Below, piece by piece: positions 54,698 to 64,000 of a stretch of DNA of 64,000 nt. Below the pieces are notes generated by a model that saw nothing but the letters and a program-made list of their open reading frames with translations, did no database searches and was not told where the DNA came from. The DNA is from Thunnus maccoyii (taxonomy: Eukaryota > Chordata > Actinopteri > Scombriformes > Scombridae). The stretch covers positions 11,743,151 through 11,807,150 of the forward strand of contig NC_056548.1 of NCBI RefSeq assembly GCF_910596095.1, in the 5' to 3' direction. Numbering within the stretch: the first letter of the stretch is position 1; each line of letters opens with the position of its first letter. A program made the position numbers and the translations under genes.

Positions 54698-55889
54698 TCC
54701 CCTCTTATTCATCAAATAGAGTAGCAAACCAGGGAAATATCTGAAAATGATTGTGTTTTTAAATCTTTTCCTAGGAAACTAGTTTTCCTCTCTAAATAAT
54801 GTGGAATCAGAGGTTTGACCTGCATGACACTGGAGCTTAATGGTTACAAGGAAAGCTACACAGGGTATGACTAAATTCCTTCAGGCCTGTTTTACATTTA
54901 CTAGCAGAAAAAACACAAATGCCTGCATCGGAAAAAAAATCACTTGTGCAACAGGGTACAAGGAAAGTTGAGTACAGAATGTAGTGGAAGACCAAATTCT
55001 TGCATCAGTATTTGAAAACACCGAATGTTAAAAGACAGACAAAATAAAAATGACCTTTTCGGGGAGTGCTCTGGCTAGCATTACTCATCATTTACTACTA
55101 GAGTTAAGCAGAAAAGCCCATGATGCTTTATAATGGCTTGGCTTCATTTGTGGAGTTGATGTTGGAGTAGGTAATTACATTAAATCAGACTCTTAAAAGT
55201 ACCAGTAGTAGTGGAAAATCAACACAAGCACACTATCAGTAACACTTATTACAGCCTGCTCTCTTTTAAACTCTAAACATCAGTTTTGTGTCTCTGTTAA
55301 GTTGCCTTTGTCTTGCCTACTGTATGCTTTCAGATATTTCGCTGTTGACACACTGCAGATTTTGTGACAAAACACTACAGTGTACTAAATAGATGCCTAC
55401 CAAGTACAGAAGTCGCTTACTGTGTACAGCATTTTCACTTTATCCAGTTCTTTATTTGTACCACACTGCTTAACCAACAGAAGAACAGAGCTGCTGCAGA
55501 GAGAAGGAGATCATTGTGATTCATTACTGCCAATAAAACACCATAAAATACCCCGAAGAAGAAACAAGCCCCGCGGTAACATTACAGTATAAAGCCCCAG
55601 ACCAAAGCCGACACCGAAGACAGAAATCTGAGGAGAAGGAGGACTGCAGCTCCTCTGGTAATCCTAAAGATATCAAATAATCTTCCTTGACATTTATATT
55701 TACGTCTCCCATCTTCTGGTATTTACAGTGACCTCCATTATCACAGGTATAAATCAAGAAAAATCTACCTTCAAAAACACAAGATGAGTCTACAATTTCC
55801 ATTCAAGGGGAAATGCATAAGCCTCCCCGAAACAGCAGAAATGAGACTATAATATTGTCAACATGACTTTATGGAGCTGCTGTTGGGAA

Positions 55890-56045
55890 TTCAGTAGAGC
55901 TGCAACAATCGATAGATTTGTCGATCCACAACTTGTGGCCAACAACTATTTGGATAATTGATTAATTGTTATTAAAGTCATGTTTAAGGCAGAAAAACTG
56001 GTTCCAGCTTCTAAAATGTTTTAGGATTAAGATTGAACGATCAAA
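55890..56045. mobile_element. hAT-like MITE, copy 4 (truncated)
   Basis: Left terminus 'tagagctgcaacaatcgata' followed by 'aactatttggataattgatt' and 'actggttccagcttctaaaa'; the right end is lost. Confidence 0.6.
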
Positions 56046-56910
56046 AAACAGCTCTACAAAACACAGCAGATTGATTTCACTTTCTAGAGTAATGGGATTA
56101 TTTCAAGTCTGATACAAAACCTATATTCACATATTCACAACATAAAACAAATCCAGGAGTCACATGGTGGAGAACAGAAAGAAACATCCGAACCAACTTG
56201 GACAACATACTATAGGTAGCTTCTGTTTTCTGATGTATTTTCTCTTTAACTGCAGTGATTGAAATAGCACTGCAACCGCTCCTGGAGGGATCAGAGTAAA
56301 TGAGGGGAGATCTCACGTCGTTGTGCTGCCTGTAGGGATTATGAAAATCTTCCTGCTCTTGAAGTAAAAAGGCCAGGGACTACCGTAGCTTTAATAGAAC
56401 TGTAACCATTCTGCTGCACAGAATCTAGGCCATCTCGTATTGTTTATATACATACGTTCCCTTTGTGGCGTTGTTTTTTTGGCCGAGAGTTCGCTTTAGT
56501 AAACATTTGCATATGAATCACGTCTGTGTGCACTTTGTGTTATGGCTGAAATTGCCGGATGAGTCTTATAGAAATAAGGCTCCTTTGGACATCAAACAGT
56601 TTCCTTTAAGGGGATAAACTGATTCAGATTTATCAAGTTTAGCTCAAGAACATTTGACAGCAACAGGCAGACTTATCGCATTTTCACACAATAACAGAAT
56701 AAGAGTTTCATGAACATTCATCAGCGGTACACGGCTTTCAGATTCAAGGGTTACTCAATTACACGCATGAACCAACACTATGGATCTTATGAAAATGTCA
56801 AGATAAAGTCGTGCAACATAATGATTTGTGTTCTCCAAGTGTCTCATCATGACAGAGACACACACACAGGCACATGCTGGCCTGTGCTTGGTGCTTGACC
56901 TGCAGCACAA

Positions 56911-56935
56911 CCCCCCCCCCCCCCCCCCCCCCCCC
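56911..56935. repeat. C25 homopolymer
   Basis: Twenty-five consecutive C residues, followed by an A-rich stretch. On the minus (fyn sense) strand this is a G25 run able to form a quadruplex. Length is prone to sequencing error. Confidence 0.85.
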
Positions 56936-57196
56936 AATAAAAAAAGCAGATGATGGCATCATAGCCGCGGGGCTCATCCCTTCCGTGGCACAGCCTGGGT
57001 ATCGCATGACCACCTCAGCCTGCAAGAACACTCATCACGCTATTTTCAGCCCCAAATGAACAGCTTGCCTCCGTGAGGGCCACACTAGCGTGATGAGGCA
57101 GGTCCAGTGGGGACAGGGTCGTATGGCTACGTGGGTTATTGCGTTGTAGCACAAGACGGAGACGAAAAGGAATGAGTGGGAGGGCTTGACTTAAAC

Positions 57197-57221
57197 AAAA
57201 AAAAAAAAAAAAAAAAAAAAA
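57197..57221. repeat. A25 homopolymer
   Basis: Twenty-five A residues in the presumed fyn intron 1; seen on the fyn sense strand as a T-run. Possibly a retroposon tail, but no element body is evident. Confidence 0.85.
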
Positions 57222-57939
57222 CACAGACAGGCGAGGCTGTTATATGAAAACTCCTCATCTTGATTAACCCAAGATGCTGTCTGAAATCTGACTCTGATGT
57301 CTGGCCAAATATGTTTAATAGTATTTGTCTACGCTGCTGCAAGAGTCCCTCACATCGGGAAGTAATGAATGAAGAAAGATGAAGACAGCACAAAGCAACA
57401 GCACAAGGTTACTGCTACTACATCACTCACAACCGCTGGGCTCAACTGGAAATTAATTTACTGAAATGAAGGCCGTTATTTGGATGCTCTACGGGCACAA
57501 GTGTTAATCATCTGTAATAACACACGCACGCACAGAGCGCTGGGAGCCCTAATGAGATACTCATCCATTTATAGTAAAGCTGTGAGATCAATATACTAAA
57601 TTAAAAGGACATGTCAGGGTCACACAGCGTAACTGATGGATTGAAAAGGAGACAGACAGTCAGGCCTGAGAAACGGACATATGTGCAGTTTGGGTTTGTG
57701 CGACATACAGCAGAAAGAAAGGATACTCATTACTTCTGCACATGTACAGTTATTTGCACACATCATGTATGTAGCCTAAGTATTATAATTCATATGATGT
57801 ATTTAGCTTTTAAATGTTTCTGTTTTGTTGTATTTATTATTTCAAAGACATCTGTATCTGTTTACTACCTCTTGTACTAATTTCACATGTGAATTTCCCA
57901 TCTGGGGATCAATAATTATCTTATAATGCTACAATGGAC

Positions 57940-58280
57940 ACTAGAATTACAACTAATGATTATTCTTTATCATTGATTCATCTGCTGATTACTGTATTTT
58001 CAAGATGAATCCTTTTATATTAATAATTTTGTCCATAAAATGTCAGAAAAATAGCAAAAAAAACAATCATGATCATTTCCCAGAGGCTTATATAGTGTCT
58101 TCAGATTCCTTGTTTTATCCAACCATCAGTCAAAACCCCCAAAATATCTAGTTTACTATCATATAAGAGCAAAGAAGAGCAGAAAATCCTTACAAATATT
58201 AAAAAGATTATGAAAACAGTTGCTGATGAACTTTTCTGTCAATTAATAGTAATGAGAGTAATGATTTCGGCTCTATAGGA
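57940..58280. mobile_element. hAT-like MITE, copy 5 (diverged)
   Basis: 'aattacaactaatgattatt', 'tttgtccataaaatgtcaga', 'tagtttactatcatataaga' and 'gatttcggctctatag' follow the family order, with decayed termini. Confidence 0.6.
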
Positions 58281-59361
58281 CAAGTTTACAGGTTACTTTT
58301 CTGTATTAGTGTTGCTAAAATGAAGTTCTGTAGCAAGAAAAAAAAGCAGATTTGAGACTGTATCATATCTAGACATGCGCTCACTACTTCACCTCAGTTA
58401 ACTTACAAAGCTCTCTATATCACAATCGTTTTGCAATTCAGCGAAGCCTTCAACAAGACAGCTCTGTTTAATCTGAAGTGTGGGGTCCCTCTACGCTCAT
58501 TGACACGGCACATAACAAGGTCAAACCTCCCACACCCCTCTGACTGATGTCACGCTTGCAATGACCTTATTCAACTCCAAAATACAACTTGTTGTCGAGT
58601 CTTTATTAAAATTACCAAAAGAGGATCATTTTCAGTTCTGTGCCGTTTAAATGCAGTGAAACCCCACTTGTGTGTTTACTGACAATCTCTTCCTTATGAG
58701 TGCCATTCACTGAATAGTTACAATATTTGCTTGTGTCAGACAACTGAGTTCATTCAGTGTATCAACAACAAGACAATGGCCACATTTCACTCTGCTACAA
58801 GATTATGTGCACAATGAAATGCAGTGTTGGGCTTTCAAAGCATTCTTCACATACTGAATGAAAAGAGCTAGTTATAAAACCCACAGCTTAGCTTCATACA
58901 GTATGTACGTGTGGGTTTAAGCCTAACTGTGTTTTAGCTTCACAATGTTCACAGTTGAGTCATGTTGTTAAATCACTGCGGCCATTGTAAATGAGTAAGT
59001 CCATTCAATCAGCGAGATTTGTGCCTAGTAGATGAACATTTTCCAGAATGGGGGAAAAGGGCAACTAAGAAAAATGGGAACTTTTTCTTTCTTTTTTTTT
59101 TTTTTTTTTTTTCCAGAAACAGGAGCAGATTCTCGCTCTTCTGCCTGTCAGTCTGAACTAGTTTGGGGGGTTCAAATGGTTCTTTCCAAGTCTTCTGCCA
59201 GTGGAGGGCAATGGTCAATGTAAGAATCCACTGGAAATAATGATGCAGTGGGTCTACAGCGATGTAGGTTGGAAGATTTCTGCTTGAACTAAATAAGACT
59301 TAAGTTGCTGGAAAGTGCAAACCAAGACACGGGCTACAGTATGTGCTGTACGTGTGACATC

Positions 59362-59676
59362 TAGAGCTGCAACGATTAGTCGATTTATTGATTAGTTGCC
59401 AACTATTCAACTGTTTTGATAAACGATTAATCATTTGGGGTCATTCTTTAAGAAAAGAAAGTATCCAAATTCTCTGGTTCCAGCTTCTCAAATGTGAATA
59501 TTTTCTGATTTCTATGATAGTAAACTTGAATATCTTTGGGTTGTGGATTGATGGTCGGGACAAAAGAAGACAATATGAAGACATCGGCTAGGCTTTAAGA
59601 AACAGTGATCAATGTTATTCACCATTTTATGACATTATATAGACCAAACAACTAATCCATTAATTGAGAAAACAAC
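59362..59676. mobile_element. hAT-like MITE, copy 6, with near-perfect 8-bp target duplication
   Basis: Starts tagagctgcaacgattagtc. The left flank gtgacatc (59354-59361) recurs as atgacatc (59677-59684), 7 of 8 matching. The right terminus has lost the ttgcagctcta end. Interior 'gattgatggtcgggacaaaa' and 'tatagaccaaacaactaatc' match family members. Confidence 0.7.
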
Positions 59677-60132
59677 ATGACATCTGCTAACTGACACAAT
59701 AACAGGCCAAAACTAACTTGATATCTTGTAAGTCAACACCTTTTGCTTAAACCAGACGTCAGAATGAAAACATATGAATAAAGTCACCCTTTACAGAGTT
59801 GAATATTTCACTCTACTGTTGACATATTTCATGGGAACCTGCAATTCAGGAGTAGCAGCTTATGTGCCAGTATCTGATGAAGTAGCTTCAACTATATGGA
59901 CAGAAAGAGCCTGAGGGGGAAATATACATGGTTCATGAACAACAATATTGCAATCCCTTTCATTCATTGATACATATCACGCATGTCAATTGTGCTGTCA
60001 TTCATGGACCAAGGAAAGGTTGAATACTAAGAGCTTCAGGGTGCTGAGTGCATATTTACAAACCAATACACAACACACTTCTTCTGGTTAACTAATTGCA
60101 CATGGATAAAACTGAGGCTTTAGTTCCCAGCT

Positions 60133-60171
<39 letters not shown>

Positions 60172-60511
60172 TTATATCATCCCTAGTGTTTGCCTACAAG
60201 ATGGATGGCTGCACCTCCAGATACATCAGATAACCCGATTAGGACAGCTTTAATTGGATATTTAACAGCGTGGCAATGCAATTAGCTTAAAGCATGAGAC
60301 ATTTATTTTGGGGCAAATCAATAGGAGGCTGTCTGCAGGCCTTTTGTGGCGTTAATGTGTGTGTGTGTGTCTCTCTGTGTGTGTGTGTGCATGGCCTCAG
60401 TGGTCAGCTCTGTTCTGCAGCGCATCCATCCCTTCTGCTGCTGCAACACAAGAGCCCCCTCTCCAGAATCACAGCACTGCAAGACATCATCCACAATTAC
60501 GAGTCCATAAA

Positions 60512-60628
<117 letters not shown>

Positions 60629-60751
60629 TTTACCCCCCCCCCCTCCTGAGTGCAAAGTTATCCATCAAATAGATGCACCAACATCTGCATGGTATCTGGA
60701 GTGTGTAGTGGCTTGAACGCAGCGACTCACAATGTGTTATTTATCTCCTCT

Positions 60752-60752
<1 letters not shown>

Positions 60753-60802
<50 letters not shown>

Positions 60803-60818
60803 TCTCTCTCTCTCTCTC
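60753..60818. repeat. (CT)n array interrupted once by G
   Basis: CT units at 60753-60800 and 60802-60818, so a GA array on the fyn sense strand, ending only about 70 bp from the presumed exon-1 donor. Confidence 0.95.
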
Positions 60819-60889
60819 CACAGCGCAAAATAGGGGACAAGGCGGGTGCACCAATTGAAATTCAACACAAGAAAAGAAAACGTGCTTAC

Positions 60890-61115
60890 CACAGAAAATT
60901 CAGACTAATCCATCGGAGTTTGCAGAGGGACTTTCGTTAGGGGGGAAATTCGCCGATGTTCTTCTTTCCTCTCTGTTAGTGTTTTTCTCGCATTGAGAGA
61001 GAATAGCGGTGGGATGCCCGTCACTCCCTGCCGACTCAGGAGCTCCTGTCGCCGCCGTGCGTACTGATGATGACGAAGGCGACGATGATGTAAAGCTCAC
61101 TACAATACCAGCCAA
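60890..61115 (-). promoter_or_regulatory. fyn: Presumed non-coding first exon and promoter of fyn
   Basis: On the minus strand a CG-containing, relatively GC-rich block ends TTTTCTGTG followed by the donor gtaagc (plus gcttac at 60884-60889). It is the only such block upstream of the fyn ATG exon on this strand. No long ATG-initiated frame is present, but two very short upstream frames are: ATGCGAGAAAAACACTAA and ATGGATTAG. This fits a Src-family gene with a non-coding first exon separated by a large intron. The upper boundary and start site are guesses. Confidence 0.45.
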
Positions 61116-61360
61116 GATTTCCGGCTAATCCATTCACAATAAAGCTGTGGTTTCTCAACGCGTTCAGTAAAATTGAGCAAGTTAAAAAAAAAAAAAAGGC
61201 CAGTTGAAAGAAAAGAAAAAGAAAAAGTATTATCTTTTAGTTATAATTTGAGGGTAATTCAACTAAAACTGCATTTGTAAGATTATGTAAAGCAGTTGGG
61301 GAGTATTTAACTATGTAGTTCAACTAGTTGAGCTACAATTTGCAGTAGTTGGGTGGTAGT

Positions 61361-62058
61361 TTAAAGGTGCAGTGTGTAGAATTTAGTGGCATCTAGTGGA
61401 ACGGAAATGGAATATAGTATTCATAAGAGTGTTTTAGTTAGAGTATAATCACCTGAAAATAAGAATTGTTGTGTTTTTGTTACCTTGGAATGAGCCCTTA
61501 TATCTACATAGGGAGTGGGTCCTCTTCCAGGGAGCCTGCAATGTTGCACCGCCATGTTTCTATGGTAGCCCAGAACAGACAAACCAAACACTGGCTCTAG
61601 AAAGGGCCTTTCGCAAGTTTCGTGGTCACTGTAGGTTCTCCTACACGCTTGGAAGGGGAGGGTAAGGTGTATAGCTTCATATATACTTCTGAGTGGACCT
61701 GTACACAGACAGCTTCAGACACCACAGATGGGTATTGTTCTGTTAATACTACTTTCTGGGGTTCGCTTGGAGGACGCGTTCCAGACATGCGCAGTAGATC
61801 GGCGTCTACAGGGAGACAACATTGTGACTGCGTGGACTGGTGCAGACAGATCCACGCGGACACAACAAATTGCAGGTACGCGGATGTCTGCACAGAGCTT
61901 ACGCATACACCCTCTGATGATGAAATTTATGCCCTGCGGACCCTGGTGGACCCCCGTGGACTCGTGGATGCAGAAAGTATAATTTCAGTTAATTCAGTTG
62001 GTTGCAATCTGCAACCTCACTGCTAGATGCCACTGAATCCTACATACTGGTCCTTTAA
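61361..62058. mobile_element. Teleost DNA-transposon fossil with long inverted termini
   Basis: Left end ttaaaggtgcagtgtgtaga, continuing 'atttagtggcatctagtgg'; right end 'ctagatgccactgaatccta' and 'catactggtcctttaa'. Read on opposite strands the two ends agree over about 35 bp with few mismatches. The internal wording ('gagcccttatatctacatag', 'ccagaacagacaaaccaaac', 'ggttgcaatctgcaacctca') is a repeat I recognise from many fish. It is interrupted by the insert at 61682-61981. Frames within it are not genes. Confidence 0.75.
61682..61981. mobile_element. 300-bp element nested inside the preceding transposon
   Basis: Begins tatacttctgagtggac and ends gtggatgcagaaagtata, imperfect inverted termini of about 10-11 bp. 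It is relatively GC-rich and separates two parts of the host element that are normally adjacent. Possibly PIF/Harbinger-like, but the family is not established. Confidence 0.5.
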
Positions 62059-62613
62059 GTACATTCAAATCTCACTAGCTTTTTCAGTAGTGAACTACTT
62101 TGGGTCATGTAGTTGAGGTAGTTAATTACAAACTACATATTCATAGTATTCTCATAAACATGTGGCACTATGCCACAGCTCATAAGCCACAGTTGTCATT
62201 TAATGACAATCAACTGCTATTTGATTAAAATCACATGTGATGTCTACGATCAAATGCAATGAATTTCCCAAGAAATTTTGTATTTTGCTGATTCCACCCC
62301 AACAATCACTCCCTATCCTCCCCTTAAAACACAACCCTGGGCTGCCGAAGTAAGGACTGGCCTGCCCCAGTCCCTAAATCAAACACACCTATTTTACTAA
62401 GTGTCAGGTAAGTTGTATTTTGTGTAACAATATGAGATTTCGGCCTCAGATTGTGATGTAGTTTGGATGTAGTTAAACTACTTTTTGAAAGACGTTTTCA
62501 TTTGACAAGCTACATTTTTGAGAGTAGTTAAGATTTAGTTTAATTACTTTTCATTGTGTAGTAGCTAGTAGTTTGGTAAACTACAATTTTTAAGTAGTTT
62601 CTCCAACAGTGAT
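62059..62613. mobile_element. Older element rich in gtagttt motifs, host of the nested insertions
   Basis: Repeated 'gtagtt' and 'actac' phrases occur at 61310-61360 and again at 62085-62150 and 62455-62613, ending 'aagtagtttctccaacagtg', a terminus seen in fish repeats. The interruption by 61361-62058 implies that one older element was split. Confidence 0.45.
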
Positions 62614-63589
62614 GTTAAGCACCAACAATACCTCGTTTCATAAGAGATGATTCTGGGGCTTTTATTTTGACTGTCAAATGCTGCCGCATGTTCCGGGTTA
62701 TCTCTGGTTGTCTTGCTGCAGCTGTGATTGCGGATCCACTCCGACCATGAGCTTTGATTGATACCGTTTTCCACCAATGGCAGATTACAATGTAGAGTGA
62801 GACGCCTCCTCGTCTTTGGAGTGACTGAAAAACAGGGCAAGGTTGGTCTTTAGAGTTCTTGTTGCTTTTCATCTTTAGTTTACAAATGTGAGCAAGTAAG
62901 AAACATTAATTATGCTTAAAAATTTAAATTAGACCAAAGGGAAATATTCTTAAGCATGTGGGTCTAATAATGTTGTATCCCATTTGTAATCAACAATTTC
63001 CTCTGGAGATCTGAGTGCATAAGTTTTTGTTCCCGGCTAAAATCAACAGCAGGTGATGTCCAATGCTACAAATAAGTGAATCCACCTGCTGAGGTCTTTG
63101 TGAGAATTATAAACTGCATACACTGGGCCTTTCATGGCAATGTTAAGTCTTAATGATGCAGCCTCAGAATAATGATCAATAGGCCTTGTTTCAGGAAATA
63201 TTCAGGTGGTCAATTACTCTCAATGAAAGCAAGCTGGGAGGAAGTTTTGGGTGCAGAATGCAACATGTTTCTCAGTGAGGGATAATCCAGAGTAGGAAAT
63301 ATCACTTTTTAATACTTTACAAGGATTTACAGCAGTTTGACCTGCTCAGGAATGTAATTGTCCACAATTCATCTAACATTCCTCTGGTTTTGCTGCTGTT
63401 AATCTTGATCAGGCTACAAGAAATCAAAAAGGTTTACTCAGTTGACTGAATGAGCTGCTTAAGAACCTTAACCTTTAATCACATAGGAACATTTTACTTC
63501 ACATTAATATGGAAGATGCTTTTGTACAATCTACGTTTTTCCCCAAACACATGTGAACTGGAAGCAATTTGGAGTTCAAGGGCACTGAC
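62614..63589. other. Non-coding upstream sequence
   Basis: About 1 kb upstream of the presumed fyn promoter. No exon, repeat family or regulatory element I can support. Confidence 0.4.
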
Positions 63590-63675
63590 ATGTGGACAAG
63601 AGGAGCTGGGAATCAAACCACCGACCTCACCTGACATATAAGGGTCAACCCTCTCTGCCACTTGGGCTACAACAA
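63590..63675. repeat. Repeat fragment with tRNA-like box
   Basis: 'gctgggaatcaaaccaccga' and 'cactctctgccacttgggct'-like wording (63607-63670) resembles the tRNA-related portion of common fish repeats, here as a fragment. Confidence 0.35.
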
Positions 63676-63699
63676 CTCCATCATTTGTAGAATATCAGA

Positions 63700-64000
63700 C
63701 TATGACTTGCAGCAAGCGATTATATTCATTATCAAGTAATCAATTTATTGTTAGTCTATCCCAAAATAAATATCCCAAATTTGTAAAAAAAAATGTCCAT
63801 AACCATAACAGTTTCTCAAAGATTAAGTTAATTTCCTCAGATATCTTGTTTTGTCTGACCAACAGTCCAAAGCGTGAATATATTAAATTAACAATGATAT
63901 AAAACAGAAAAAAAAGCTGCAGATCTTCATGTTTGAGAATCAGCAACAAGTGACTGTCATTTTTACTTTACACATTATTTCAACAATTAATGGATCATCA
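63700..64000. mobile_element. hAT-like MITE, copy 7 (cut by the window edge)
   Basis: 'cagcaagcgattatattcat', 'cttgttttgtctgaccaaca', 'catgtttgagaatcagcaac' and 'caacaattaatggatcat' follow the family order. The right terminus lies beyond 64000. Confidence 0.6.

Noticed and set aside
61471-62026. Several 60-134 codon frames on both strands
   Set aside because: They lie inside the nested transposon fossils and show no protein motif.

Overview
The window is vertebrate nuclear DNA, almost certainly from a ray-finned (teleost) fish. It has large introns with GT-AG junctions, low gene density, long CA/CT microsatellites and several interspersed repeat families typical of teleosts. Every protein recognised is a fish-like orthologue of a known vertebrate gene. 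There are five protein-coding genes, no sign of a tRNA, rRNA or CRISPR array, and no bacterial-style operon.

Layout: (1) 98-5260, + strand: the 3' 18 exons of usp40 (ubiquitin-specific protease 40), entering from the left. (2) 8267-9248, +: fabp7, four exons, complete (132 aa). (3) 14410-34661, -: trdn (triadin), about 43 coding exons that I reassembled exon by exon; every internal exon is a multiple of 3 with phase-1 boundaries. (4) 35953-39686, -: traf3ip2 (Act1), nine coding exons, 464 aa, SEFIR domain. (5) 42042-53226, -: fyn (Src-family tyrosine kinase), eleven coding exons, 537 aa. A likely non-coding first exon of fyn lies at about 60890-61115, making 53.2-60.9 kb its first intron. In human, FABP7, TRDN, TRAF3IP2 and FYN all lie on 6q21-q22, while USP40 is on chromosome 2q37, so the usp40 join is a lineage difference.

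The unusual object is triadin. Triadin is the junctional sarcoplasmic-reticulum membrane protein that ties calsequestrin to the ryanodine receptor. The human protein is about 730 aa; the model here is about 2156 aa. It keeps the conserved N-terminal transmembrane segment and the conserved C-terminal tail (PYFQCFFVDEDEAQFPFY), but the luminal part has grown in four ways: a tandem array of seven 'DP' exons plus one truncated relic next to the membrane; a single 1461-bp exon coding about 487 residues dominated by Glu/Asp; a single 2040-bp exon coding about 680 residues of Lys/Glu/Pro KEKE repeats, with a 90-bp minisatellite at its core; and an array of about two dozen 30-96 bp phase-1 exons coding short KEK-rich peptides, with clear pairwise duplications and dead relics. 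Uniform phase 1-1 exons allow duplication and skipping without loss of frame, which fits this pattern.

The non-coding remainder is dominated by repeats: at least seven copies of one hAT-like MITE, other teleost transposon fossils (some nested two or three deep), a tRNA-derived-type SINE, and microsatellites next to the presumed fyn promoter. All family names come from reading the sequence and from memory of the families; no database search was possible.
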